In this document: positions 21,907 through 32,702 of the stretch, piece after piece | Layout: each line of letters opens with the position of its first letter | Numbering within the stretch: the stretch's first letter is position 1 | From: Mycocentrospora acerina | Lineage: Eukaryota; Ascomycota; Dothideomycetes; Pleosporales | Assembly (NCBI GenBank): GCA_022701365.1 | Contig: JAKUHH010000284.1 | Coordinates: 248,001-312,000, forward strand | Reading direction: 5' to 3' | Length of the DNA stretch: 64,000 nt | Made by a program: the position numbers and the translations under genes | The notes under the pieces: generated by a model | Told to the model about the DNA's origin: nothing | Database searches by the model: none | The model's input: only the letters and a program-made list of their open reading frames with translations

Positions 21907-22617
21907 TCATGCGAATACCACGAAGAAACCAGCAAGCGCTGGTACAAGGATATATGAAACCGCCTGCAGGGTCGCAGCACCACTCTTGGTCGCTTCAAGT
22001 GCGGTACCACTACTAGCAGCAGATTCAGATCCAGAAGCACTCTTGCCCTGCTGAGCCTTGTTCTGCGCACAAAAGTCCGTCAAAGTCGTATTCGATTCCA
22101 TCTCCTTTAGCTTGGTTTCCGCCTCTGTAGCCTTCTCCTGCAGTTTTGTTCCATTTACGCCCTTCTTAGATGAGAGCTCATCTATAGCTGTTTGGTTTCC
22201 AGCTAGTTCGGCGAGATGCTTGAGGCGCTGTATGTTTTGGCATTTTTGGACATCTTTTTGGTGCGCGTTCACAACCTCACATTGGGCGACGAGCGTGGCA
22301 TTTGATTGAAGTGATCCAAGGGTAGAAGTGGCGTTTGCGGCTTTGGCTTGAAGCTCAGTGACTTGAGCAGCAGTCAATTTACCGTTAGCGACGAGCTCGT
22401 CGATCTTGGTTTGATTGGAGGCCAGGGAGGTGAGCTTTTCGAGCTTGCGGATCTTCTTGCATTCTTTCTTGAGCATGCGTTCGGGAGATGAGTCGGTATC
22501 GTTGCCATTCTTTCGCGGGTAAATGGTGGGGAAGTCCCAGGGAGATGAGCCGGGTAGAGCATATGAGGTTGTGGCGAAAACAAATAGAAATGCGAGCAGG
22601 ACGCTGATAGAACGCAT
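21907..22617 (-). CDS. Secreted, GPI-anchored protein with internal duplication
   Basis: Intronless, 236 aa. A signal peptide (MRSISVLLAFLFVFATTSYA) opens it. A Ser/Gly-rich stretch followed by a C-terminal hydrophobic tail (LQAVSYILVPALAGFFVVFA) looks like a GPI-anchor signal. Between them are two homologous units of about 60 residues. Each begins with a Cys followed by a basic helix (CKKIRKLEKL and CQNIQRLKHL), has an NQTxIDEL sequon, and ends at a Cys (NATLVAQC and NTTLTDFC). One disulphide per unit is plausible. Charged heptad-like spacing suggests helices. Probably a cell-surface protein of a fungal-specific family; function unknown. Confidence 0.85.
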   Translation of the reverse strand: MRSISVLLAFLFVFATTSYALPGSSPWDFPTIYPRKNGNDTDSSPERMLKKECKKIRKLEKLTSLASNQTKIDELVANGKLTAAQVTELQAKAANATSTLGSLQSNATLVAQCEVVNAHQKDVQKCQNIQRLKHLAELAGNQTAIDELSSKKGVNGTKLQEKATEAETKLKEMESNTTLTDFCAQNKAQQGKSASGSESAASSGTALEATKSGAATLQAVSYILVPALAGFFVVFA

Positions 22618-23295
22618 ATTGATGATAAAGGGTTCAAAAGTGCTTAGAAAGATAAGAGTTGAATAGATAGTCCAAACCTGTGGAATGAATAGAATCGGAC
22701 CTGCCGTGTTATATACTGTATTTCAAGATGGAGGAGTATCGTGAGTGAAAATTGTAGTGCTGTCGAAAGTGATGTGGCTCACCACGTCTAAATACAGGAG
22801 AAGATGCCGCGTATTCCAGTCTTCATCCACGCGGCTCCGTTGTAGTTGAAACTTGGCAGGTGTTAGATGTCTATGCAGACCACTAGGCGACAAGCCCTGG
22901 GTCCGTAGGTAGGCTAAGCCAGCGCCGCGCTGACGACGAGATCTGAAGCAAAGCAACATGTAACATCAGCATGAAGAACACGCTTTAGCCAATCATATTA
23001 AATGGCGCGACAGACTGAGAGCTGTCAGGGTTTCGGATGTCGTCTGCATTGTGCCGAACTAAACCGTTTTGCAACTTCGCGTGTAGTGCGTTTCAAATCT
23101 GTGATGCTTGAACTAACAGCATGCCTTCGTAAACATAGGCACTTTGTGAACATGGTCTGTGAGATGAATGCGCGGACTATTCACGCAAAGATTATTCCAA
23201 TCCATGAAATATGAAGGCTTTACTTTGTGAATTATAGTGAATTGAACTAGAATAGTCTGCACTTCTCCTCCAAACTCACCTTCACTACCCTGGAC
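22618..23295. other. Intergenic
   Basis: Holds the promoter of the GPI-anchored protein gene on its left and the 3' side of the Nudix gene on its right. No gene seen. Confidence 0.5.
22709..22715 (-). promoter_or_regulatory. TATA box of the GPI-anchored protein gene
   Basis: Minus-strand TATATAA about 90 bp upstream of the ATG at 22617. Confidence 0.55.
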
Positions 23296-24291
23296 TTATC
23301 TCCTCTTTGACACAGGGAATGGTAGACGCCTGTGCATTCGTGTGCAGATCTCCACGTAGTCCTCCTCGTTCTCCTGTGTGACGATGCCGTGCCTGACAAA
23401 GAAGTCAATCATCACAACCGCAGAGTTGACTTTGAACTCCCCGCCTCGCAGCGCCCTATCCACTTCTGCAACATCCATGAGATAGAACTCCTTAACCTCA
23501 TCATCTTTTGGTGTTGGTATAACATCTGCAGTGAGCTCGAGGTCATAAATATACAACATATCCGGTATCAATAACCCTTTTTCCGCGAAAAATGATTCGT
23601 CCGTGGAATGCATATAGGTTAGAATACCGGTGGCCTTTACATCGCGCCTCACCAATTCCTCGTCCAATGAGGCCTCCTCGTCCGCTTCCTGCACGATTAT
23701 CGAAAATGGGGTTTCGTGGGCGCGTACACCGCCTGCGACTGTAGTGTCCAACATTCCCGGGTAAGTTTTGAGGTTGATGCTGCGTCGAGGAACCCAGATC
23801 TTAATACCCTTCGGCGTTTTTGTGTATGCAGTTAAGTGCGCGCCCCGACCAATAGTTCCGAAGAGGGGCGCGGCAAAGCGTTCAACTGAAACAGGGTACA
23901 AGGAGCCTGGAATGCGGTACATTTCACTGTGTCTCCCAGCTAAGACTTCGAAGGTGTCTTGATTTATAATAGTGTCGATGAGTTGTTGCAGAGCAGAGTT
24001 GCACGCCTGCGATAAGTCATCGTTGGTAGGTGGTTGAAGGGTTACTGTATGTTTTTGATGGTCAACGATAAAGGGTGGAGCCCATGGCATCTTGGCGACA
24101 GTATGGGGATGGATGTATCCATGGAGAAGATCATCATGCGGAAGATAGAAGGCGTAGTACGTCGACTGATACTGAGGATCGTAGGAAAAACTAATTTATT
24201 AAGTAGATGAGCACGCAGGACTTGAAGCAATATTGACTCACTTGTCATTGGCACAAACTAGTTCAAGATATGATTTTGGACGCGCAGACAT
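23296..24291 (-). CDS. Nudix hydrolase of the thiamine-pyrophosphokinase-related type
   Basis: Two exons on the minus strand, 24291-24242 and 24190-23296 (intron GTGAGT..TTAG), giving 314 aa. The short first exon supplies MSARPKSYLELVCAND, and the joined N-terminus reads through YYAFYLPHDDLLHGYIHP to MPWAPP, the leader domain that precedes Nudix in this family. Nudix box at residues 170-192: GGVRAHE, then QEADEEASL. The consensus Arg of REUXEE is Gln and the consensus Gly is Ser. Relatives (yeast YJR142W, plant Nudix 20/24 type) hydrolyse damaged thiamine diphosphates such as oxothiamine diphosphate. The same role is inferred here. Cytosolic; no targeting signal. Confidence 0.88.
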
Positions 24292-24616
24292 TTTGCTCTT
24301 TCAAGGTCGTGAAGATGGCGTATGGGAGGAAGGAGCAGAGGATCGCGAGAACCATTCGCTATCCGCTGATTACGTCATAGGCCCCCCGCGTCCTGTGCTT
24401 CCAGGTAATGTAAGTTGGGCTTTTCAAAGACGGAGCCCTTTGGCCATTACATGCTGCCGTCCATGCTTGTGGGCGGCCGTTCTTTGATTGTCCAGCGAGC
24501 GCCGCGTGGATCGAGTCCAATTTTGTTTTTCGACGCTGTTTCAAAGCCAGACAGCCCAAACAGTCCCCGCTGTTACTTTCTACTAACATGCGAATCCCTG
24601 CCCTTTGACTCTCTAT
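24292..24616. other. Intergenic between co-oriented genes
   Basis: Promoter side of the Nudix gene and 3' side of the Apc13 gene; includes a TGACGTCA-like TTACGTCATA site near 24370. No gene. Confidence 0.45.
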
Positions 24617-25135
24617 TCATCTCGGCAGTCCATTTCCCGCCCCGCCTCCCACCGCTTGCCCCTCCCCTCCACCATTTGATGACCTGGCCCCCACCGTCCT
24701 GGCGCCTGGCTGCCTCTGCAGCGCTAGCCTGACAGGTTCCTCATTCCTGCTCTGTGTCAAAATCCTGGCGGCCACTCCTCCCGTACCCGCAGCTCCGGTT
24801 GCACCATTTCCCTCTGCAGGTCCTCGTCTCAGCAGCTGCTCCAGCCCCAAGTCCCTCCACGTAGGCTCCTTCCGACCCTGTGTCGCACGCTGAATGCCAA
24901 ATGCCGCATGCTGATCAGGTACCACATCGTCTTCGTCCTCGGGATTCACGGGCTGTAGGTGATGTGGGACGTAGATATCTTCTGGCGCGAGCTGCGAGGA
25001 TGTGGGATTGGTAAAGGACTCGAGGAGGTCGGCGTGGTGCGAATGATGCATGTGCACATAAGTTGCCGAGGAGTCGCGCGTCTGAGGATATTAGTTGTAA
25101 GAAAGAAGGAACAAAAATGAGGTGGTGTGCACCAT
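24617..25135 (-). CDS. apc13: Anaphase-promoting complex subunit Apc13
   Basis: The best model has a first exon consisting only of the start codon (25135-25133), an intron 25132-25082 (GTGCAC..CTCAG with an ACTAAT branch site), and exon 2 25081-24617, giving 155 aa beginning MTRDSSATYVHMHH. The family core is clear: ADLLESF, then LAPEDIYVPHHLQPVNPEDEDD, VVPDQHAAFGIQ and TWRDLGLEQLL, corresponding to the PxxDIxxP and WxDLxL parts of Apc13/Swm1. Apc13 is a small scaffold subunit that stabilises the TPR arm of the APC/C ubiquitin ligase in the nucleus. The Gly/Arg-rich tail after LEQLL is lineage-specific and low-complexity. Confidence 0.85.
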
Positions 25136-26114
25136 TGTCGACGTCGTTTACAATTTATTGCAAGTCCTGGATGAAAGCAATTCACAGTTTTGGGACGCGC
25201 AGTCTCTGCCTTACAGCGAATTCTTAAATCTCAATGTATTAAATAGTAACAGAGCAACCAAATCGGGTTGTGGAAACGCGTTGGCGGGCAGAGTATGCAG
25301 TGAGGGGCGGCCGCGTTGTTGTTGTGAACGGGTTTGGATTGTCACGCGGAATTGTGCCGCAGAGCACCCGTGTGGTCGCGCCATCTCAGATCGCGTCACT
25401 TTCGCCTCAACGTCGTACGTTCTTCTTTCTCAACACCTCCCTTATTCCAGATTCCTCGGTCCCATTAACCGAATATCTTCTTGACCAGCGATCGACGTCG
25501 CTTAGAATTTTACTATGCAGAGGCATACTTTGCAAATGTACAGGCACATGAAACTATTAAACGTAGCATTGACATCCTGAATGTCAAGGATCCCAGAGCC
25601 TTCTAACTTTAACGATCACTGAATGACAATACAATAGTGTTCTGACCTGAACCTAAGTGGAAAGAAGAACAGACCTCAGACGCTTATCTTACTGTCAGCT
25701 CTGTTTCCATCGACTACCCTTCCAAAACACGAGGAGCCTACAATACGCGACTTGGCTTGTGTCGGATGCTCAAGTAACAACGGCAAGCTTCCGTAAGGCC
25801 TCTGGAGCGATCTTTCCGTACGAGTCAACACTCTTCAAAGGCCGAGGCAACATCATGGGAACCCTCCGTTATACGGCCCTAAAACTGCGAGAGGTTGTTC
25901 CTTTACACATGTCAATCATTTGCTAATGTACACGTCTCTTATCTTGTCTTTGTAGTTTGGTCGTCGTAGTCTGCTTTCAATGCTATCTAATTGACCAGTG
26001 GTAACCCCGCACCACCCCGCTTTGGAAGCGTATTAAATCAAATTTCAAAAACCATTTCCCTGGCTTCTTCACCTCCACTCCAATCTATCACAAAGCAAGA
26101 AACATCATATTATA
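25136..26114. other. Divergent intergenic region
   Basis: Lies between Apc13 (minus) and the GFA-type gene (plus). Overlapping ORFs of about 90-120 codons occur but have no motifs and are read as chance. No other gene. Confidence 0.45.
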
Positions 26115-26617
26115 ATGGCTGAAGGACGTTGCAATTGCGGAGGCATCAGGGTCTCTATCCCTCAACTGCCCGAGCAATCGGCAATCTGCTACTGGTATAA
26201 CCATCTCCAAGCCGCCTATGTGAACCACAAGGACTGATATCTAAAGTTTCAACTGCAGACGTACAGGTTCTGGCGTGGGCTCCATTGTGTACCTCATGGA
26301 CAAGAAGGACATCACTGTGAACGACTCAAACAACAATATGAAGGAATATAAGGACAGCGACACGAAGAGCGGGAACACAATCACTCGACAATTCTGCGGA
26401 AACTGCGGATGGTGAGATTACTACAGAAGTCGAGATGATGACTCAGATGCTGATGCTGATGCCGTGTAGTGCCATTATATCTGTCTTAAGCGAAGATTCG
26501 CCGATGGTCGCTCTCAAAGGTGGACTCTTTGATACAATCCCGATGCCAACATACAAGTCGTTTGAGGAGGACGAACCGGTCTGGCTGAATTATACTAAGA
26601 ACGAGAAAACTGCGTGA
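26115..26617 (+). CDS. GFA/CENP-V-type zinc-binding protein
   Basis: Three exons (26115-26194, 26247-26411, 26470-26617) yield 130 aa. The zinc-binding signature is complete only with the acceptor at 26246: RCNCGG at the N-terminus, then CYCFNCRRTGSG across the first junction and FCGNCGC across the second. The family binds one or two Zn ions through CxC and CxxC pairs and includes glutathione-dependent formaldehyde-activating enzyme; most fungal members are uncharacterised, so an enzymatic role is only suggested. Cytosolic by appearance. A competing CTGCAG acceptor 12 nt downstream would create a TGA codon at the junction and drop the second CxxC Cys. Confidence 0.85.
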
Positions 26618-26907
26618 GCTGTTGTGTTGTGTTGCGTGAAAGCGGTTGCTTTCCTACTCCAGATTGTAGCATATGCTATATACTACGGACAAATCAATCC
26701 ATTCAGTTCCGTTATTGGCGATCCTAATTCATGTGCATAATTCGAAACATACGTACATTGCTTTTTCTTCGCCAACATGCTTCGAGACATTCAAAGTGGA
26801 GAACACCACGTGAGGACGTGAAGTCACGCTAAAATGGCGCTACCGATCAACAGTGTACACCTCTCATTAGGAACACGCACCATCACTGCCATCACCGTAT
26901 CTTCATT

Positions 26908-28278
26908 ATGACCTCATCCAGCCAGGGAATTACATTTACTGATGAAGAAAACGACGCGCCTCTTCCGCATTACCTTGCAAAGCACGTTAAATTAGGCTTT
27001 AACTCGGATGACATTGCTGCGCTTATCAGCTCGATTGATTCCAGCCAGAAGCAACAGAATTCCTCACTCTCTCACCTTCCTGCTGAGATTCTCCTTCGTG
27101 TCCTTGAATATATACCTATCAACTATATACTCGACTGGCGACTAATATGTCGCGGCTTTCGTGATGCTATTGATGGCCGTATTTTGTACTATCACCTGCA
27201 ACGCGCTGAGCTGATCGGCACCATGGGTTCGAGAGAATCAAGTAGACTTTCTAGTCTATCTGATGAAGATTTTGACAAGATACAGCTTCTTCATGCACCG
27301 TTCTTGCAGATTGAGAATAGTCCTGACGAGGCAAAACAAGAAGGTCCCATCTGGGGTCGCGAACATGCTCTCTTTCAAGTTGACGACGACTGGTTTCAGG
27401 CATTTAGGCAAATAGGCGGTGCCGCAGCTACAAATGGAGATACAGTGGGAGATGCAGATCCAGTATGGTTAAATTTGCTGGATCGTCTAGAGCTCCGTCG
27501 GGTAGAAAAAGGCTTCGGGACATTGAGGTGGTGTATTAAACTAGACCACGCGGTATTGGACATGGACTTCCCACTTGAGTTTGGGAGAAACACTTTCGAT
27601 GTCGAAGTGCACTTGCATAAAAAGAGCATCAGAGTTGCTTGGAAGCCCATGCTATTCCAGTTCTTGAAGACAGAGAGAGCACTGAGAGTGTTGATGAAGG
27701 AAAAACGAGATTCTGCATTTACCTTCAGTCCCAACGAAGACTACCTGCGTTCAATCCGACGTCAGCGTCTCCACTCGTCGCTTGATCATGAGAACAAAGT
27801 AGATCGACATATCAAATGGTCCCTTCGTCTACTCCGACCTTTGTTTGGTAAACCCAGCCATGATCACTCACTCGGCCTCGAGGACGTCGAGAACAAAGCC
27901 ATAAATCTATTGCTGCTTCTCCGCCGCGAGGCAGCTATGAGTACGCACCAAATTTCATATCTACGCCAGCTGGCTGCAGACCGCAAAGCTATGAATGAAG
28001 AGCTGCGAGAACTAGACAAAACATTCCGCGACTTTAAAAGTAACATGTCCATGCCGGGGTTCCAGTTCAGCTTCTCGATGGCATATGAATCAGAAGCGGA
28101 TATTCCCCGCAATCCTATTGCTTGGCCCGATAGCATGAGGAGCAAAATCGAGGAACGAGTTGCGAAGTGGAAATCACAAAAGAAGGTCATTGAGCAGATG
28201 CAGCTACTTTTGACTGTGTCCAATGAGGCGCTGGCTCTGCCTGACGACAGCTTTGATGACTTAGGGAGCCAATTCTGA
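26908..28278 (+). CDS. F-box protein
   Basis: Intronless, 456 aa. An F-box spans about residues 55-97 (LSHLPAEILLRVLEYIPINYILDWRLICRGF..), the site that binds Skp1 in SCF ubiquitin ligases. The remainder has no WD40 or LRR repeats; it is charged, with helical stretches and a Lys/Glu-rich C-terminus (RSKIEERVAKWKSQKKVIEQ). The substrate is therefore unknown. Start at ATG 26908 is the first in-frame Met. Confidence 0.85.
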   Translation: MTSSSQGITFTDEENDAPLPHYLAKHVKLGFNSDDIAALISSIDSSQKQQNSSLSHLPAEILLRVLEYIPINYILDWRLICRGFRDAIDGRILYYHLQRAELIGTMGSRESSRLSSLSDEDFDKIQLLHAPFLQIENSPDEAKQEGPIWGREHALFQVDDDWFQAFRQIGGAAATNGDTVGDADPVWLNLLDRLELRRVEKGFGTLRWCIKLDHAVLDMDFPLEFGRNTFDVEVHLHKKSIRVAWKPMLFQFLKTERALRVLMKEKRDSAFTFSPNEDYLRSIRRQRLHSSLDHENKVDRHIKWSLRLLRPLFGKPSHDHSLGLEDVENKAINLLLLLRREAAMSTHQISYLRQLAADRKAMNEELRELDKTFRDFKSNMSMPGFQFSFSMAYESEADIPRNPIAWPDSMRSKIEERVAKWKSQKKVIEQMQLLLTVSNEALALPDDSFDDLGSQF

Positions 28279-29469
28279 TGCAAGCTTAGCATAGATTATT
28301 TCGTTACGTCAATAAACGAAAGAATTTACATAATGTGTTGAAGATAATGGAGACTCATTATCTATATCTTACCTGTCTTGTAAACTGTACACATTGCTAG
28401 ACCTAGGATGAGAAATGCAAAGTAGAAAACACATCATCTGACACTCCAGGCGACTAAGTAGCATTACCAAATCTAGACTTGGTTATTTCTACTAATGAAT
28501 TGATGTAGCGACGAACAGATACCTAAGAATTTCGCTGCAGGTGACATTCCCGCCATGTAAATAACGCACAGATTCAGGAATTTTGACCTCGGCCTTCCCC
28601 TTCTATTGTTTTGGTGTTTTGACTTCTCGAGCAGTTTCAAATGTAATTCCTCTCTTTTCAGAGGTCCTGAGAGTTGCTTCTTTGCTAAGCTATGTGTCAC
28701 TCGAGTTGCCTTGCTCAGCCTTGTCGATGTGATTATATAGTCATCGAAGATCCTATTTTCGAGGCTTGCAATGAATACAAGTCCAGTTCCAAGGTTGTAG
28801 GTACATAGCATGTATTCGATGAGCATTTCTAGGCTTTTATGATTGGCGCCTACGAAGACTAATGAGAATCCAGTGCAGAGAAGCTTTAGACAATTCAATG
28901 GCCGCAACTCAACAGTCGGAGGAGTCGTTACTGGAATCAAGACCTGTGCCAGGGTCGAAGGCATGTACTGTATCTTGAACGAGATGAATTGATATGATTT
29001 TCATAAGCTTGAAGAACCTTGGTTTCTAGTTTTTGGAAATCATGATGTACCAAATGCTTCAAAGTAGGCGGGAACTCGGGCCGGCTGCCAGAACTTCGGC
29101 CTTTCGACCTGGCACCAGGGACATTATATGTGACATATCGTCACTACTCCATGATTGACTCCCATTGAACAGCCAACATCAGACTCGACTATTTTCTTTT
29201 CTTGATCATCCCGGTGAATCAGTGTTTTGAACTTATCTTGAGCCAGTAATTGGCAGACGTTCAGGAAATTGCACTGCCACGTTGCCTACAATTTAGGCGC
29301 TCAACTAGGCTGTGCAGAGTAAAGCCTTATCATCGGGGCATTCTTTCCATGGCCTCCTCTCACGCGCATTTTGGCTTCATTTTGAGTAAAATTTAGTGTA
29401 TTTCCTAAAGTTGTTGCCTCAATATTAACAACGCAACCATTTTCGACCATCTTGCAGCTCGTTGTCATC
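28279..29469. other. Intergenic
   Basis: A 163-codon minus-strand ORF at 28473-28964 has an ATG but no recognisable motif and was not accepted as a gene. Otherwise AT-rich; the right end is the promoter of the 2EXR gene. Confidence 0.4.
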
Positions 29470-30528
29470 ATGATCTCCCGTATTGTAGATAATATTAGGT
29501 ACTTCTGGGAAGATGAGCCGATGTTTAGATTATGGTTCAAGGGCATAACGTTTTCATGTTGTGGTTTCATCTACTTCTTACGAACTGCCAATAACGACCT
29601 AACCAGCACCTTCCAATACGATGTAGAACGGCAGCTTAAGCGCGACGCGAAGATGGCAGAAATAAACCAACGTCGTCGCTCACGGCGACTCAAGAATCGC
29701 AAACGCAGCGTTTCTGTCGACGGTGGCCGGGGAGGGAAATTGCGCACAGAAGACCAGAACCAGTCGCCATTTTTCTGCAAACTACCCCCAGAGCTTAGAC
29801 TGAGAATCTACGAGATGGTATTGCTGGAACAACCCAGGAACTATTCCCTCGATCCCATGGACGAATCATGCTACGTTACGGGAAGCTTATCTCCAAAAGA
29901 TCATTTGAAGTCGAAAGCGGTGAGAACCTGCTCACTGAAATTGATATGGACTTGTAAAAGAATGTATGTAAATATTCATCCACTGCTCGTTGCACTCCAG
30001 AAAACAGGCCTTATCTAAAATAAAAAAAATAAACGCTAACCTCCAGACAGCTACCGCGAAGCTATCAACCTCTACTACAATCAGACCCTACTCAATTTTG
30101 CGTCATACAAGCGCTTCATTGCATTTTCTCGTGAGATCCCACCACAGCGACTCGTTCACATCAGAAGGATAGTCATTCGCTTCACAACGCAATCAAGCAG
30201 GTTCATTCATGTCGACCATCAATTGTACGGAAAGGGCCATGAGCACTCAAATTTGATCTCAGTACTTGCGTCGATGCCAGATCTGAATACTGTCCATTTG
30301 GCTTATAGTCTTCACGACGGCTCTTTCCAGGCTCCTGTCTGGCAGGATATAGATCTACTCAGCGCTATTTCAAAATCACCCGAAATTCTGCCCTATTCTA
30401 TATACTATGAGATTGAATGGAGCGGCCCAAGACGAGAGCTGGGTATTGGGTGGACATATGATCAAAACACTTGCAAGACGATGCTGCTTGGGAAGTGGCT
30501 CGTCAATGAATTCAGCAGGCTACGATGA
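29470..30528 (+). CDS. 2EXR (F-box-like) domain protein
   Basis: Two exons (29470-29963, 30051-30528) give 323 aa. The N-terminus has one hydrophobic stretch (FKGITFSCCGFIYFLRT), then a basic tract (RRRSRRLKNRKRS). The 2EXR signature follows: FFCKLPPELRLRIYEMVL, and across the intron CKRIYREAINLYYNQTLLNF. The correct acceptor is the second AG (CAGACAG at 30050); the first would break the frame. 2EXR proteins are abundant in Pezizomycotina and functionally obscure; the domain resembles an F-box-like helical bundle. Neighbour upstream is a true F-box gene, with no sign that the two are related. Confidence 0.8.
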
Positions 30529-30729
30529 ATAGACACTTTCCAAGATCACAAAATCATGATTATAATCATTATAAGGATGTCCCGCGATGAAAGATTTGAT
30601 TCAGAGGAGCCTGCTCCATGGAGCGGTATTACGATGGAGAAATAAATATACAAAAATATGAGATAAGAACATCTAAGAAATTGGTAATACACTATGATAG
30701 CACAGCTCCTCAGTTTTGGTCGTAGGCGC

Positions 30730-32702
30730 TCAATTTCCGTTCTTAATTGCGTCCGCAATCTTCTCCGCAAGCGCGTAGACTGTGCTTTGAGGGTGGCCCG
30801 GCGGCAACAATGCAAAAGCGCTTGCATCTACAACCCTCAATCCTGTGACGCCGATCACTCTCGCCTTACTATCAACAACCGCATCTGGGTCGTCCGTCTT
30901 GCCCATTTTGCACGTGCAACTGGCGTGCCACACCGTCATCAGGGTGTCCTTGATGGTGCTCAAGATCTGAGCGTCGGTCTTGACGCTCTCACCAGGGAAA
31001 TACTCGACGGTGTTCTTAACTCGTCCGGCCTTCATAGCATCTGAAGCAAAGGCTTGACGCGCGCGCTTGTAGATTGCAATAGCGACAGACTGGTCAGTAG
31101 CGTCGGTAAGCCAGTTCGGGTCGATCTGAGGGAGCACACCAGCATCCGCGCTGGTGATGGTCACAGTGCCCCTCGACAGTGGTGCGACAAGGGCACCAAG
31201 AATCGATGCATACTGGGCCCCATCTTTGGGTTGTGAAAGAAGCAGGTTAGAGAAATCACCGATGAAACCTGGGGCAGATAGATACTCTATGTCCGGCCAG
31301 GAGTCCGGGTACTGGTCCAAGACCTGAGCTGCTGCAGGGGTGAGTAGCTCTCGCGGTGCTTTCTCCCAGCCAAGGAAGTCACAGACTGGATTTGTGAGCG
31401 GGCCGCGCTTGAAAATGCTGTAGTCGAACGCAAACTGTGCGGCAACATAAAGGAGGTTATTCGAAAGCTTGGTAAATGTATCGACGTTATACTTGTATGT
31501 TGGTCCAAAGAAGATGTGATCCTGCATGTTCTGACCTACACCACGGCGGTCGGCAATGACTGGGATGTTGAACTTGTCGAGCGTTGCCTTGGGCCCAATT
31601 CCAGAAACCATGAGTATCTGGGGAGACTGGAATGCACCTGCCGAGAGAATAACCTCCTTGCGTGCAGTAAGGACAACACCTTTGTCCAGTTGTACACCAG
31701 TTGCGCGCTTGTTATTGTCGAATAAAATTTTCTTAGCTTGCGTAGCGGAGTACACTTTCAGGTTCTTTCGATTTTGGGCAGCATCAAGGAAAGCAGTCTG
31801 ACTAGATTCTCGCTTCTGGCTGCCAGGCTGAATGGTTGAGCTGCAGTACTGTGCACCCATGAGAGAGCCTGAATTGAAGTCTTGGACGGTTTTTATGCCG
31901 AGGCTGTTCATGCCTCCCTCCATATAACTCGAGAAGGGACCTGCATAATTTGCATATGAGACTTGCAGGGGACCTCCGCTGGAACTGAAAGCGTCTGCGT
32001 TGTATTCGGCAGAGGCGTTGCCAGCACGACGGCTCGTGTCGGGAGGGGTAAACTTGACAGATTTCTTGAAGTAGGGCATGAGGTTGTCGAAGGTGTACGA
32101 GTCATCGCCGACTTCGTCAGCCCAACGCTGGTACGAGCCGCGGTCACCTCGCTGGTAAATCATAAAGTTACGCGCGGAGCTACCATACGATTAGCGGCAT
32201 TCTACGAGAGAGAAAGATGTGATCAACAAACCTTCCGCCCAAGCACTTCCCACGAGTATACTTAATACGCCTACCATTCGCTCCAGCCTGAGGTGTAGTG
32301 ATGAAGTTCCAGTCCACCAAAAGATTCTGGTCGAGCGGACTTGAGCCCGCCCAAATGACATCGCCAGCGGGCGTCGAGGATAGACCAGGGTTGCTGATTT
32401 GGTACAGGATGCCAGCCTCAATGACAGCAATCTGCAAGCTGCTGTCCTCAGACAGCCTGTTGGCCAGAGTGAGACCTGCTGTACCACCCTAATCAATTGT
32501 GTTAGCCAGGAAGCTCTTCCAGCAATTGTTTGCATATGTCAATTGAGACTGAAAGGAAAAAAGCAGTATCAGAAATATCACGTACACCAATGATCACATA
32601 GTCAAATGTCGCGCTCTGGCGCTTGACATGTTCCTCAACGGGCACCGCCAACCCCAGCCCTACTAGCAACGGAACAAGAGAAAGTAATTGAAAAGAGTGC
32701 AT
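30730..32702 (-). CDS. Secreted GMC oxidoreductase (AA3-like)
   Basis: Three exons on the minus strand (32702-32586, 32488-32232, 32179-30730) give 607 aa. Residues 1-20 are a signal peptide. The dinucleotide-binding site DYVIIGGGTAGL (residues 34-45) is restored only by joining exons 1 and 2 (GGT to GGT). GKCLGGSSARNFMIYQRG marks the FAD attachment loop, and QNMQDH the second GMC signature. Candidate catalytic histidines are His543 (WHASCTCKMG) and His587 (PPGHPQSTVYA). The family is FAD-dependent and oxidises alcohols, aldehydes or sugars; the secreted form could feed electrons or H2O2 to enzymes such as the AA9 LPMO. A role in secondary metabolism is equally possible. Substrate cannot be told. 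Confidence 0.92.

Noticed and set aside
28473..28964. 163-codon minus-strand ORF
   Set aside because: Has an ATG but no recognised domain, signal peptide or supporting splice structure. Left unannotated, with some doubt.
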